A stretch of 8,086 bases of DNA from Bacillota bacterium. GTDB taxonomy: Bacteria; Bacillota; Clostridia; Christensenellales; SZUA-584. The position numbers and the translations under genes were made by a program. Below are positions 1 through 5,730 of this stretch, one piece after another. Below the pieces are notes generated by a model. It did no database searches and was not told the DNA's origin. It worked only from the letters and a program-made list of their open reading frames with translations. Each line of letters begins with the position of its first letter. Position 1 is the first letter of the stretch. Location: assembly GCA_023399095.1 (NCBI GenBank), contig JAEWQS010000107.1, forward strand, positions 1-8,086, given 5' to 3'.

Positions 1-53
1 GCCAGGAGCTGTTTCCGTCTTTCCCTGCGTTCCGGTGTAATCTTTCGTGCCAT
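1..53 (-). CDS. Transposase N-terminus (IS256-like), cut by window edge
   Basis: Seventeen codons are visible, beginning MARKITPERRERRKQLL, a short strongly basic start. The gene runs leftwards out of the window. The ATG at 51-53 is preceded by a GGAGG ribosome binding site (complement of 62-66) with 8 bases between, which fixes this start. It lies about 70 bp inside the element's inverted repeat, the normal place for a transposase gene. A transposase of the IS256 (mutator-like, DDE) family would cut and move the element, but no catalytic residue is inside the window. Function is inferred from position, the IS terminus and a basic start that resembles other clostridial mutator-type transposases. 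Nothing here shows whether the full gene is intact. Confidence 0.6.
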   Translation of the reverse strand, partial: MARKITPERRERRKQLL

Positions 54-58
54 TTAAA

Positions 59-103
59 AAACCTCCGTTCAGGTGCTTTCATTTTACACCCTCTCGGAGG
101 TTT
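59..103 (-). promoter_or_regulatory. Ribosome-site-hiding hairpin for read-through transcripts
   Basis: AAACCTCCG at 59-67 and CGGAGGTTT at 95-103 form a perfect 9-bp inverted repeat. Inside it GGTG (72-75) and CACC (87-90) form a second stem, extended by one G-U pair (71 with 91). The 3' arm of the outer stem in minus-strand RNA contains the transposase GGAGG site. The 5' arm lies upstream of the predicted transcription start (about 74), so only RNA entering from outside the element can fold this way. This matches the known protection of IS10 and IS50 against external transcription. Function here is inferred. Confidence 0.55.
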
Positions 104-109
104 ACACAA
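81..109 (-). promoter_or_regulatory. Transposase promoter overlapping the inverted repeat
   Basis: On the minus strand a -35 box TTGTGT (complement of 104-109) is separated by exactly 17 bases from a -10 box TAAAAT (complement of 81-86). Transcription would start near base 74 and give a leader of about 20 bases carrying the GGAGG site. The -35 lies within the terminal repeat, a common arrangement that couples transposase binding to its own expression. Confidence 0.55.
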
Positions 110-125
110 AATTCGGGACGGTCTC
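101..125. repeat. Terminal inverted repeat of the IS256-like element
   Basis: On the minus strand this reads GAGACCGTCCCG followed by AATTTTGTGTAAA. It is the outer end of the element. The TTGTGT part also serves as the -35 box of the transposase promoter. The partner repeat is outside the window, so the exact limits are an inference. Confidence 0.55.
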
Positions 126-221
126 AACACATCATTTATTCATGCCCGTGCTTAACGACATTTTGCATATGTATGGCCAATGTTTTTGGCGGCTGAGGTG
201 GGTCTAAAATGAGATTGCGAT

Positions 222-395
222 TTAGCCTCTCTTAATAACACTGGCAGCGTGTTTTTTTAAGCCTTCTATCGTCCTTATTTGATCTGCGTTTTTGCTTAAT
301 TCACACTTAGTATGATCAGAAAGAGTTTTATAATAGGTCATAGCCTCCCGGTTGTGCGCAATTAAGCTAATAAGATCAGGATACTCTTTAATCAT
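222..395 (-). CDS. Small protein of unknown function (57 residues)
   Basis: The protein starts MIKEYPDLISLIAHNREAM and ends ASVIKRG. It is mostly predicted helical, soluble, basic at its C-terminus, has one cysteine, and shows no signal peptide or membrane segment. A longer frame opens at 413, but the ATG at 393-395 is preferred. GAGGTGAT, an eight-base match to the 16S rRNA 3' end, lies immediately upstream (complement of 400-407), whereas the ATG at 413 has no ribosome binding site. The gene follows the 189-residue gene after 63 bases in the same direction with no terminator between, so the two are probably co-transcribed. No clear terminator follows its stop. The motif YPDLISLIAxNxxAMxYY has the look of a conserved small clostridial protein, but I do not recognise a named family. 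Confidence 0.7.
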   Translation of the reverse strand: MIKEYPDLISLIAHNREAMTYYKTLSDHTKCELSKNADQIRTIEGLKKHAASVIKRG

Positions 396-458
396 ATTAA
401 TCACCTCAGACATATACTTGCCAGATCAAAGATAAATAATTCTCATGCCAGCAAGCTT

Positions 459-1028
459 TTATAGCACCTGAACCCTAAACGCTGTCGTTTGAGGGGGAAT
501 ACTGGCCGTCTGAAAAGTCGCATGTTCAACTCTTACAGTCTGGCCGGGTTGGATATTCCGTAAGCTTATTCTGTTCCCTCTTCTATCCAAGATCAATGTC
601 GATCGCGTGATAACAAACCGCATTTGACGGAGCGGGTCATGAGCTCTTCCGGTATACAGGAATCTGTTGCTAAGATCAACCCTGAGAACTTGGCCCACGG
701 TCACACTCGAATCCATACCATCCTTTACAGTTATCCGGAAAGCCTGTGACTGCGGCGGAATACTTCTCGTCATGGCGGTGGAGAAAACAGCGTCTATTGT
801 CATGCCTTCTCTCAAGTCCCGTAAAGATAAGCTTTGACCGTACTGATCCCTTATCACTGTTTGCCTGCCAACAATTAAAGTCACTACATTCATATGAATG
901 ATATTGAAGTCGCCCAATTCTTCATACGATATTGTGACACGCCCCATACCTCTGTCTATTGATATTTCTTCAATCAAGGCATCCTGAACGCGAATTGTGC
1001 CCCGATTAATCGTCAATGAATCATACAT
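459..1028 (-). CDS. Two-repeat beta-rich protein of unknown function (189 residues)
   Basis: The protein is built from two similar halves. Residues 50-101 align with 137-188 without gaps at an offset of 87, with 21 of 52 positions identical by my count. Shared marks are the blocks SLR, SIPPQ and AFR, and each copy ends in a hydrophobic strand. The segments before each copy (about 20-49 and 108-136) look like a weaker continuation, so the repeated unit may be about 87 residues. Alternating hydrophobic residues suggest an all-beta fold, perhaps a small barrel. There are no cysteines, signal peptide or membrane segments. GAGGTG lies 4 bases before the ATG (complement of 1033-1038), supporting this start. 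The terminator of the upstream chemoreceptor separates the two, so it needs its own promoter. I do not recognise the family and assign no function. Confidence 0.8.
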   Translation of the reverse strand: MYDSLTINRGTIRVQDALIEEISIDRGMGRVTISYEELGDFNIIHMNVVTLIVGRQTVIRDQYGQSLSLRDLREGMTIDAVFSTAMTRSIPPQSQAFRITVKDGMDSSVTVGQVLRVDLSNRFLYTGRAHDPLRQMRFVITRSTLILDRRGNRISLRNIQPGQTVRVEHATFQTASIPPQTTAFRVQVL

Positions 1029-1056
1029 ACTGCACCTCGAAATTGTTTGATTGCTA

Positions 1057-1087
1057 TATGTTATGAATCTTTTTCTTTCTGTGTGAC
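1057..1087 (-). promoter_or_regulatory. Possible sporulation-type promoter of the two-repeat gene
   Basis: On the minus strand GTCACAC (complement of 1081-1087) is followed after 15 bases by CATAACATA (complement of 1057-1065). The latter fits the CATANNNTA -10 pattern of mother-cell sigma factors (sigma-K; loosely sigma-E), while the -35 part is weak. No good vegetative TTGACA/TATAAT pair was seen between 1039 and 1150. This is a tentative call. Confidence 0.25.
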
Positions 1088-1150
1088 CAGAACGACTGTC
1101 TTTTGTGTGCGGGTAAGAATTGCTTGATTGTGATAAACAGACCGAAAACG

Positions 1151-1187
1151 AGAAAAAAGAAAGAACCCACCCGTTCGGGCAGGTTCT
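1151..1187 (-). terminator. Rho-independent terminator of the chemoreceptor gene
   Basis: On the minus strand an 11-bp stem, AGAACCTGCCC pairing with GGGTGGGTTCT (two G-U pairs), closes a GAAC loop. It is followed by TTCTTTTTTCT. It begins 25 bases after the chemoreceptor stop codon and separates that gene from the two downstream leftward genes. Confidence 0.9.
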
Positions 1188-1212
1188 CGCAATAAGAAAT
1201 AGAATAGGAGGA

Positions 1213-3654
1213 TCAGTATTTGCCGAATTCCTGATCGCTTATGTTGATTTCGTCTGCGTCATGGCCTTTGTTCAACGCGGGTGTTGACTTGGGTGTCTCA
1301 AGTCTTTTGTCTTGTGTATCCTTGAGCTTGAACTGAGACACCATGTCTTTGAGCATCTCAGCTTGGCTTGATAGCTCTTGAGCGGAAGCCGCCGTTTCCT
1401 GTGACGTGGCAGAATTCGTCTGTACCACCTGGCTCATCTGCTCGATTCCGTTGTTCACCTGAGCGATCGCGCTCGCCTGTTCGTTTGACGCCACGGCAAT
1501 CTCGCTGACAAGCTGTGCCGCCTTTTCGACACCATCAACGATATTTGCCAGCGCTCCCGCAGTCTCGTCGGCTATTTTTGTTCCCGCTTCGGTCTTCTTA
1601 ATTGATCCTTCAATGAGCGCGGTTGTCTCCTTCGCCGCGTTCGCACTCCTTGCAGCGAGGTTTCGTACCTCTTCCGCGACGACAGCGAATCCCTTGCCGT
1701 GAACGCCGGCCCTCGCGGCCTCGACAGCGGCATTGAGCGCCAGAATATTTGTCTGGAACGCAATGTCGTCTATGACCTTGATGATCTTCGAGATGTTCTC
1801 AGACGCTTCGTTGATCTCAGCCATGGCGTTTTGCATCGTCTTCATCTGCGCGTTGCCATGACCCGCGTCATTCTTGGCGACAAGCGTCAGCTCGTTAGCC
1901 TGGCCAGCGCTCAGCGCGTTTTGCTTGGTTTGTGAAGCTATCTGTGTAATGGAAGCGGTCAGTTCTTCAATCGAGCTTGCCTGTTCGGCAGCCCCTTGTG
2001 ATATCGCCTGACTGCCATCGGATACCTGCCGTGTTCCGGAAGCAACCTGCTCTGCCGCTATATCCACTCGTTCAAGAAGCTCTATCATTTCTGCTGCTTG
2101 CTTCTCAATCTCAGCTTTTGCCTTTTTTATATCTGTCAGGTCCGTTATCACTTCCAAAGCGCCGATGATCTGGTTGTCTTTAATCGAAGGCGACGCACTA
2201 TATTTGATCTCCAAATTCATACCGTTAGGATGAGCATCGGTTTCGCTTTCTTCCTGCCGCTTCGAGTTCATTGCGCGATAGCATGCACATTTTTCTGTTT
2301 TGCAATCGCCCGTTTGGAACGCATCGTAGCATTTGCTCCCAAGCAGCGCCTGTTGATCCTTGCCGGCCAGCGCAGCGCCGGTGGCGTTTATATAGCGGAT
2401 ATTAAATTCTTTATCTGTACGTATAATCGGTGATGCAATGCTGTCAAAGTCCTTTGCAAACGCATCCAACGTCCGGTTTATACCTTCTATGATGTTTCTG
2501 TAGCCGCCATGATGCTGCGCTGCATCCGCCCTGACAGACAAGCTTCCGCTAAGCGCAGCGTCTGCCAGCATACCCGAATCCTCGAGCAGTCTATACAATG
2601 ACGCACGGACTTCGTTGTAGCTTTTTGCAATTGGCGCAAACTCACCCTTGAACTTATTTTCGTCAAGTGGTTCAAGATCTTCACCGTTGGCCATTTTGGT
2701 AAGGCTCGTTGCAGCGACGTTAACCGGTTTAAGAACTCTTTTCGTAAATATTATTGATATAATTGCGCCGACTATCAGGAATACCACTGAAACACAGATG
2801 GTCAGTAAAATCGCGGTGCTCACACTGCCAAGGAATTCATTCTGCTGCGCATAAACGCCTACGGTCCATCCATCCGTTCCGCTAATCGGCGCATAAGCCT
2901 GAACCCAGGTTGCGCCTTTATTCTGGTATGTATCATATCCGATGTTTCCCGCCATCATGTCTTGTTCTATCTGAGCTAACTTCGAAAGAGACGGATCCTC
3001 TTTCACTGCTTCGTTCGCGTTGAATTGGAACACAAGTGATTCATCACTGTGCGCCATTGTCATTCCTTCTTTATCTATGATATAAGCGCCCCCGGTATTG
3101 CCAATGTTTATGGTAGACACGATACCGGAGAACATATTGATATCAGGTTTAAAATACACCACACCTGTCACTTCCGTGCCGATTTTGCCTTCTTTCCAGA
3201 TGGGCGCGGCAATGATGACGCTGTACGCGCCTGTTAACTTGCTGACCAAAGGACCGGAAATAAAGGGTTCGCCTTTTATCGCTGATTTAAAATAATCCCG
3301 GTCTGAAAAATCTGTTCCATCAAGCAAGCTCACACCATTGAGGTCGAGAAGGTTTCCGCCAAGATAGCCGTTATTCTCAACGATATTTTGCAGAATTTCG
3401 TTTTTCTCATCCACTGATAAGTCGTTGCTGCTGAAACTATCGTTGCATCCTGTCTCAATCGCAATTGTCTTGGTTACCTCGAGCTCCTTTTCTATGCGTA
3501 CCGACGCAAGTTTTACGGTTTGCGTAAGGCTTTGCGCCAGAACATCTTCGGCTGTCGAAATGTTAAGAAATACGTTCATGGCACCCAGTATTGCGCACAG
3601 CAACAAGGTCAAGCCAACAATAAGAATGATGATTTTTGCTTTCATCGTTTTCAT
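1213..3654 (-). CDS. Methyl-accepting chemotaxis protein (dCache-HAMP-PAS-MCP)
   Basis: This is an inner-membrane chemoreceptor that senses an outside signal and controls the CheA kinase through CheW. In order it has a membrane segment (about 7-30), an outer double-Cache sensor (about 35-275, with SDRDYFKSAIKG at 117-128), a second membrane segment (about 282-304), HAMP (305-357) and a HAMP-like stretch (358-402, GGYRNIIEGINRTLDAF at 383-399). A PAS domain (about 403-508) and the cytoplasmic signalling coiled coil (about 520-775) follow. The conserved hairpin tip is at 628-667 (FQTNILALNAAVEAARAG then GKGFAVVAEEVRNLA). SIEEL at 561-565 fits a methylation site. The PAS has four cysteines (442, 451, 456, 458). 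The C-terminus ends EFGKY, not the enterobacterial CheR-binding pentapeptide. The start follows an unusual GGGGGG ribosome site (complement of 3662-3667) by 7 bases; a second ATG three codons on is possible. Its ligand is unknown, and no other chemotaxis gene is nearby. Confidence 0.96.
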   Translation of the reverse strand: MKTMKAKIIILIVGLTLLLCAILGAMNVFLNISTAEDVLAQSLTQTVKLASVRIEKELEVTKTIAIETGCNDSFSSNDLSVDEKNEILQNIVENNGYLGGNLLDLNGVSLLDGTDFSDRDYFKSAIKGEPFISGPLVSKLTGAYSVIIAAPIWKEGKIGTEVTGVVYFKPDINMFSGIVSTINIGNTGGAYIIDKEGMTMAHSDESLVFQFNANEAVKEDPSLSKLAQIEQDMMAGNIGYDTYQNKGATWVQAYAPISGTDGWTVGVYAQQNEFLGSVSTAILLTICVSVVFLIVGAIISIIFTKRVLKPVNVAATSLTKMANGEDLEPLDENKFKGEFAPIAKSYNEVRASLYRLLEDSGMLADAALSGSLSVRADAAQHHGGYRNIIEGINRTLDAFAKDFDSIASPIIRTDKEFNIRYINATGAALAGKDQQALLGSKCYDAFQTGDCKTEKCACYRAMNSKRQEESETDAHPNGMNLEIKYSASPSIKDNQIIGALEVITDLTDIKKAKAEIEKQAAEMIELLERVDIAAEQVASGTRQVSDGSQAISQGAAEQASSIEELTASITQIASQTKQNALSAGQANELTLVAKNDAGHGNAQMKTMQNAMAEINEASENISKIIKVIDDIAFQTNILALNAAVEAARAGVHGKGFAVVAEEVRNLAARSANAAKETTALIEGSIKKTEAGTKIADETAGALANIVDGVEKAAQLVSEIAVASNEQASAIAQVNNGIEQMSQVVQTNSATSQETAASAQELSSQAEMLKDMVSQFKLKDTQDKRLETPKSTPALNKGHDADEINISDQEFGKY

Positions 3655-3779
3655 AAAAAATCCCCCCTGAATATTATTAATAAAGCTGTGTTCTCTTAAT
3701 GTAGAAACTTATGATAATAGCGGATATATCTGACCAATTGTTTGGTATACTAATTATTTCGTCACAAATCGACACAAAC

Positions 3780-3808
3780 TTTATAAAAACTTTGTACAAC
3801 AATAGCAA
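3780..3808 (-). promoter_or_regulatory. Candidate promoter of the chemoreceptor gene
   Basis: On the minus strand TTGCTA (complement of 3803-3808) and TATAAA (complement of 3780-3785) are separated by 17 bases, a fair sigma-A match. The transcript would start near 3773, giving a leader of about 120 bases. No sigma-D (flagellar) TAAA/GCCGATAA pattern was found, although many chemoreceptor genes have one. Other weaker AT-rich pairs lie closer to the gene. Confidence 0.35.
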
Positions 3809-3836
3809 TGAGGTTGTTACCACGTCCCAACAATGG

Positions 3837-3883
3837 ATTTGCCTATGCAAATTTGGACTTACCATCGATGCAAACTGGACTTA
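3837..3883. repeat. Direct repeat pair plus short palindrome, possible operator
   Basis: ATGCAAATTTGGACTTA at 3845-3861 recurs as ATGCAAACTGGACTTA at 3868-3883, one base shorter and otherwise nearly the same. The copies start 23 bases apart, about two helical turns. The first copy also overlaps the palindrome ATTTGC-CTAT-GCAAAT (3837-3852). The repeats sit between the two divergent promoters, upstream of both -35 boxes, where an activator or shared regulator could bind. No regulator is identified. Confidence 0.4.
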
Positions 3884-3931
3884 GACGGTAAGGCAGATGA
3901 GAAGACAAGGATGACATATTCGCATATTGTA

Positions 3932-3960
3932 TGGACATTAAGCGCGCTAAGGTGTAGTAT
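3932..3960 (+). promoter_or_regulatory. Promoter of the DEAD-box helicase gene
   Basis: TGGACA (3932-3937) is followed after 17 bases by TAGTAT (3955-3960), a good sigma-A match in -35 sequence and spacing. Transcription would start near 3967, leaving an AT-rich leader of about 60 bases before the TTG start. Confidence 0.6.
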
Positions 3961-4028
3961 ATACTGGTTTATTTTTTAACCGTTGGTACAAAATAACTCA
4001 TAAAAGAAATAGGAGAGGTAAGATTAAT

Positions 4029-5411
4029 TTGCAGTTTTCGGAATTAGAGCTGTCTGCGGAGGTATTACGCGGGATAACGGCAATGGGCTTTGAGGAGCCG
4101 ACGCCAATACAGGAAAAAGCGATCGTCCCTATTATGACGGGGCGTGATGTTATCGGTCAGGCGCAGACCGGCACCGGTAAGACGTGCGCATTTGCGATAC
4201 CCGCCGTTCAGATGCTGGTAGAGGATACAGGCGCTGTACAGGTGCTGGTGCTTTGCCCCACTCGCGAGCTGGCCATACAGACAGCGGAGGAGTTTCAAAG
4301 CGTATCAAAATATAAAGAGGGTGTGCGCATATTGCCGATATACGGCGGACAGTCCATTGAACGGCAGATACAATCCTTGAAGAGGCGGCCTCAGATCGTT
4401 ATCGGCACACCGGGTCGCGTAATGGATCACATGCGCCGCAACACGCTCAAGCTTGGCGGTGTCCGCATGGTGATACTCGATGAAGCGGACGAGATGCTGA
4501 GCATGGGATTCTTGGAAGACATGGAAACAATACTGAAGAAGACGCCGGACGACAGGCAGACCGTGTTGTTTTCTGCGACGATGTCTCGTCCGATACTCGA
4601 CCTGACGCGGAATTTTCAAAATAACCCCGAGCACATACAAATACTTCACAAGCAACTGACAGTACAAAATATTGAGCAGTATTACATTGAGGTTCGTGAA
4701 TCGTCCAAGCTCGACGTACTATGCCGTGTGGTGGACGGTAATAACTTCTCACTGTGCCTGGTGTTTTGCAGCACCAAAAAGGGCACGGATGCGCTGGCTT
4801 TCAGTTTAAAGGCGCGGGGATATTCCGCCGAGGCGCTGCACGGTGATATCCGACAGAACGAGCGCAGTGCAATCATGGCACGGTTTAAAAGCGGAGAGGT
4901 CAGCATATTGGTAGCAACCGATGTAGCGGCACGCGGTATTGATGTGGACAACATTGAGGCGGTTTTCAATTATGATATGCCAAACGACGAAGAGTACTAC
5001 GTACACCGCATCGGGCGGACGGGACGGGCGGGCAAGGCAGGCCAAGCCTTCACATTTATCACCGGACGGGATTATAATAAGCTGCGCGGCATACAACGCT
5101 TTACCAAGGCGAAGATCACGGCCGTCAAACCACCGACACTTCTGGACATTGAAGAGAGCCGCATGGGCGCTCTGCTCAAAAAAGCGGCAGACTTTGTGGT
5201 GGAAGGCGATTACGACTCTTTTATCCCATACGTCGAGGAGTTGCAAGACGCCGTGAACGCGCAAACTGGCGATGCGCCGGATTTGACGACTACAGAGATT
5301 GCGGCGGCGCTGCTTAAGATGCTGTCTGCCAAGGAAGCGCGAAAACGCCACGTGACGATGCCTCCGATGCCGTCAGAGCCCCGGCCGAGGCGGGTTTACA
5401 ACCGTCGCTAA
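4029..5411 (+). CDS. DEAD-box ATP-dependent RNA helicase (CshA/DeaD type)
   Basis: This enzyme unwinds short RNA duplexes using ATP; relatives act in ribosome assembly, mRNA decay and cold growth. All core motifs are present: Q motif GFEEPTPIQ (20-28), I AQTGTGKT (45-52), Ia PTRELA (77-82), Ib TPGR (127-130), II DEAD (151-154), III SAT (182-184), IV LVFCS (244-248), V ATDVAARGID (296-305) and VI HRIGRTGR (326-333). Residues about 370-435 fit the dimerisation region of CshA/DeaD proteins. The protein ends in a short basic tail (RPRRVYNRR) and has no RNA-binding DbpA-type domain, so at 460 residues it is shorter than DeaD. The start is TTG: an ATG start would remove the upstream aromatic part of the Q motif. 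AGGAGAGG at 4011-4018 precedes it by 10 bases. It is monocistronic, with its own promoter and terminator. It could be named cshA or deaD, but I cannot choose between them. Confidence 0.96.
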   Translation: MQFSELELSAEVLRGITAMGFEEPTPIQEKAIVPIMTGRDVIGQAQTGTGKTCAFAIPAVQMLVEDTGAVQVLVLCPTRELAIQTAEEFQSVSKYKEGVRILPIYGGQSIERQIQSLKRRPQIVIGTPGRVMDHMRRNTLKLGGVRMVILDEADEMLSMGFLEDMETILKKTPDDRQTVLFSATMSRPILDLTRNFQNNPEHIQILHKQLTVQNIEQYYIEVRESSKLDVLCRVVDGNNFSLCLVFCSTKKGTDALAFSLKARGYSAEALHGDIRQNERSAIMARFKSGEVSILVATDVAARGIDVDNIEAVFNYDMPNDEEYYVHRIGRTGRAGKAGQAFTFITGRDYNKLRGIQRFTKAKITAVKPPTLLDIEESRMGALLKKAADFVVEGDYDSFIPYVEELQDAVNAQTGDAPDLTTTEIAAALLKMLSAKEARKRHVTMPPMPSEPRPRRVYNRR

Positions 5412-5486
5412 AACATACAATAATCCCTACGATGAAATTAGAACTCACGTCTGAGCTTAATGTCCTGTGCTTAAAAAGTTGAAAAT

Positions 5487-5522
5487 GGCGATTCTGAAAA
5501 TTCAGAATCGCCGTTATTAATA
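5487..5522 (+). terminator. Terminator of the helicase gene
   Basis: GGCGATTCTGA (5487-5497) pairs perfectly with TCAGAATCGCC (5502-5512) across an AAAT loop, followed by the moderately T-rich GTTATTAATAA. It lies 75 bases after the helicase stop. On the other strand the hairpin is followed by ATTTTCAACTTTTT, so it may stop transcription from both sides. Confidence 0.75.
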
Positions 5523-5633
5523 AGTGGAACTCAGCCCCGCTTAACCGAGGGGCTTAAGTTTCTTGCGTACAATCTCAAACGGGCGACCAGTATGGTAGGA
5601 TCGCAGGCACTAATCGCCGTGATGCAGGCGTAA
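5523..5633 (+). pseudogene. C-terminal remnant of an IS1182-like transposase
   Basis: In one rightward frame, ending at the TAA at 5631-5633, the codons spell LKFLAYNLKRA (5553-5585), then SMVG, then end in LIAVMQA. The block xFLAYNLKRxxxxxG close to the C-terminus is typical of DDE transposases of the IS1182/IS5-like group, in which this helix follows the catalytic domain. The catalytic residues and everything upstream are missing. The frame continues back to about 5513 without a stop, but the similarity fades before about 5541, and there is no ribosome site or start. The upstream break lies just past the helicase terminator. I read it as the 3' scar of an old insertion sequence whose rest was deleted. 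The family is recognised from memory of a short motif. Confidence 0.55.
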
Positions 5634-5692
5634 GCGCGGAGTAGATATCCTTTTCTATTGCACGAATAGCCAAGAAAACGGGCGTAAAACGA

Positions 5693-5721
5693 CGAAAAGT
5701 CCGGCAAAACCGGACTTTTCG
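5693..5721 (-). terminator. Perfect hairpin acting as tRNA-Ser terminator
   Basis: CGAAAAGTCCGG (5693-5704) and CCGGACTTTTCG (5710-5721) form a perfect 12-bp inverted repeat around CAAAA. On the minus strand the stem starts 10 bases after the tRNA CCA end, and its 3' arm ends CCGGACTTTT, followed by CGTCGTTTTAC, a usable U-tract. On the plus strand it equally follows the transposase remnant by about 60 bases, so it may originally be the 3' terminator of that insertion sequence that now serves the tRNA. Confidence 0.65.
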
Positions 5722-5730
5722 GACAAATTT

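Larger units (their letters stand above)
1..125 (-). mobile_element. IS256-like insertion sequence, one end only
   Basis: The segment carries the start of a leftward transposase gene, its promoter and a terminal inverted repeat that appears to end at base 125. Read on the minus strand the end begins GAGACCGTCCCG and continues into TTTTGTGTAAA, the kind of terminus I associate with IS256-family elements. The rest of the element and its other end lie beyond the window, so the inverted repeat partner and target duplication cannot be verified. The bases just outside the end, starting AACACATCA, would be the target duplication if the boundary is right. The element is inserted about 96 bp downstream of the stop of the 57-codon gene and in the same orientation, so read-through from that operon would enter it. 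The family assignment rests on the terminus and 17 residues. Confidence 0.65.
3655..4028. other. Divergent intergenic region between chemoreceptor and helicase
   Basis: This 374-base AT-rich stretch holds no convincing gene. It contains the chemoreceptor leader and promoter on the left, a repeat pair at 3837-3883, and the helicase promoter and leader on the right. The leaders do not show the conserved core of a c-di-GMP or other riboswitch that I can recognise. A 62-codon leftward frame at 3677-3865 lacks a ribosome site. Confidence 0.7.
5412..5730. other. Intergenic region between helicase and tRNA-Ser
   Basis: These 319 bases contain no intact gene. They hold the helicase terminator (5487-5522), an imperfect GC-rich hairpin (AGCCCC 5533-5538 with GGGGCT 5549-5554), a transposase C-terminal remnant (to 5633), a featureless stretch (5634-5692), and a perfect 12-bp hairpin next to the tRNA. 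Bases 5412-5486 show nothing I can assign. Confidence 0.75.

Noticed and set aside
142..221. Short rightward frame MPVLNDILHMYGQCFWRL... after the IS end
   Set aside because: No ribosome site, only about 27 codons, and no recognisable similarity; treated as non-coding.
396..413. Six-codon longer start for the small protein (ATG at 413)
   Set aside because: No ribosome site precedes it, while a near-perfect GAGGTGAT lies inside this stretch and points to the ATG at 395.
2098..2433. 111-codon frame antisense to the PAS region of the chemoreceptor
   Set aside because: Opposite strand of a conserved domain; composition and lack of ribosome site mark it as a shadow.
3655..3779. c-di-GMP riboswitch in the chemoreceptor leader
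   Set aside because: Such leaders are common for clostridial chemoreceptors, but the conserved GEMM core elements are absent on the minus strand here.
3677..3865. 62-codon leftward frame in the divergent intergenic region
   Set aside because: No ribosome binding site before its ATG, low-complexity AT-driven composition, and it covers the chemoreceptor promoter and leader.
4806..5351. 181-codon frame antisense to the helicase
   Set aside because: It is the complement of a fully conserved helicase core and has no recognisable domain or ribosome site.
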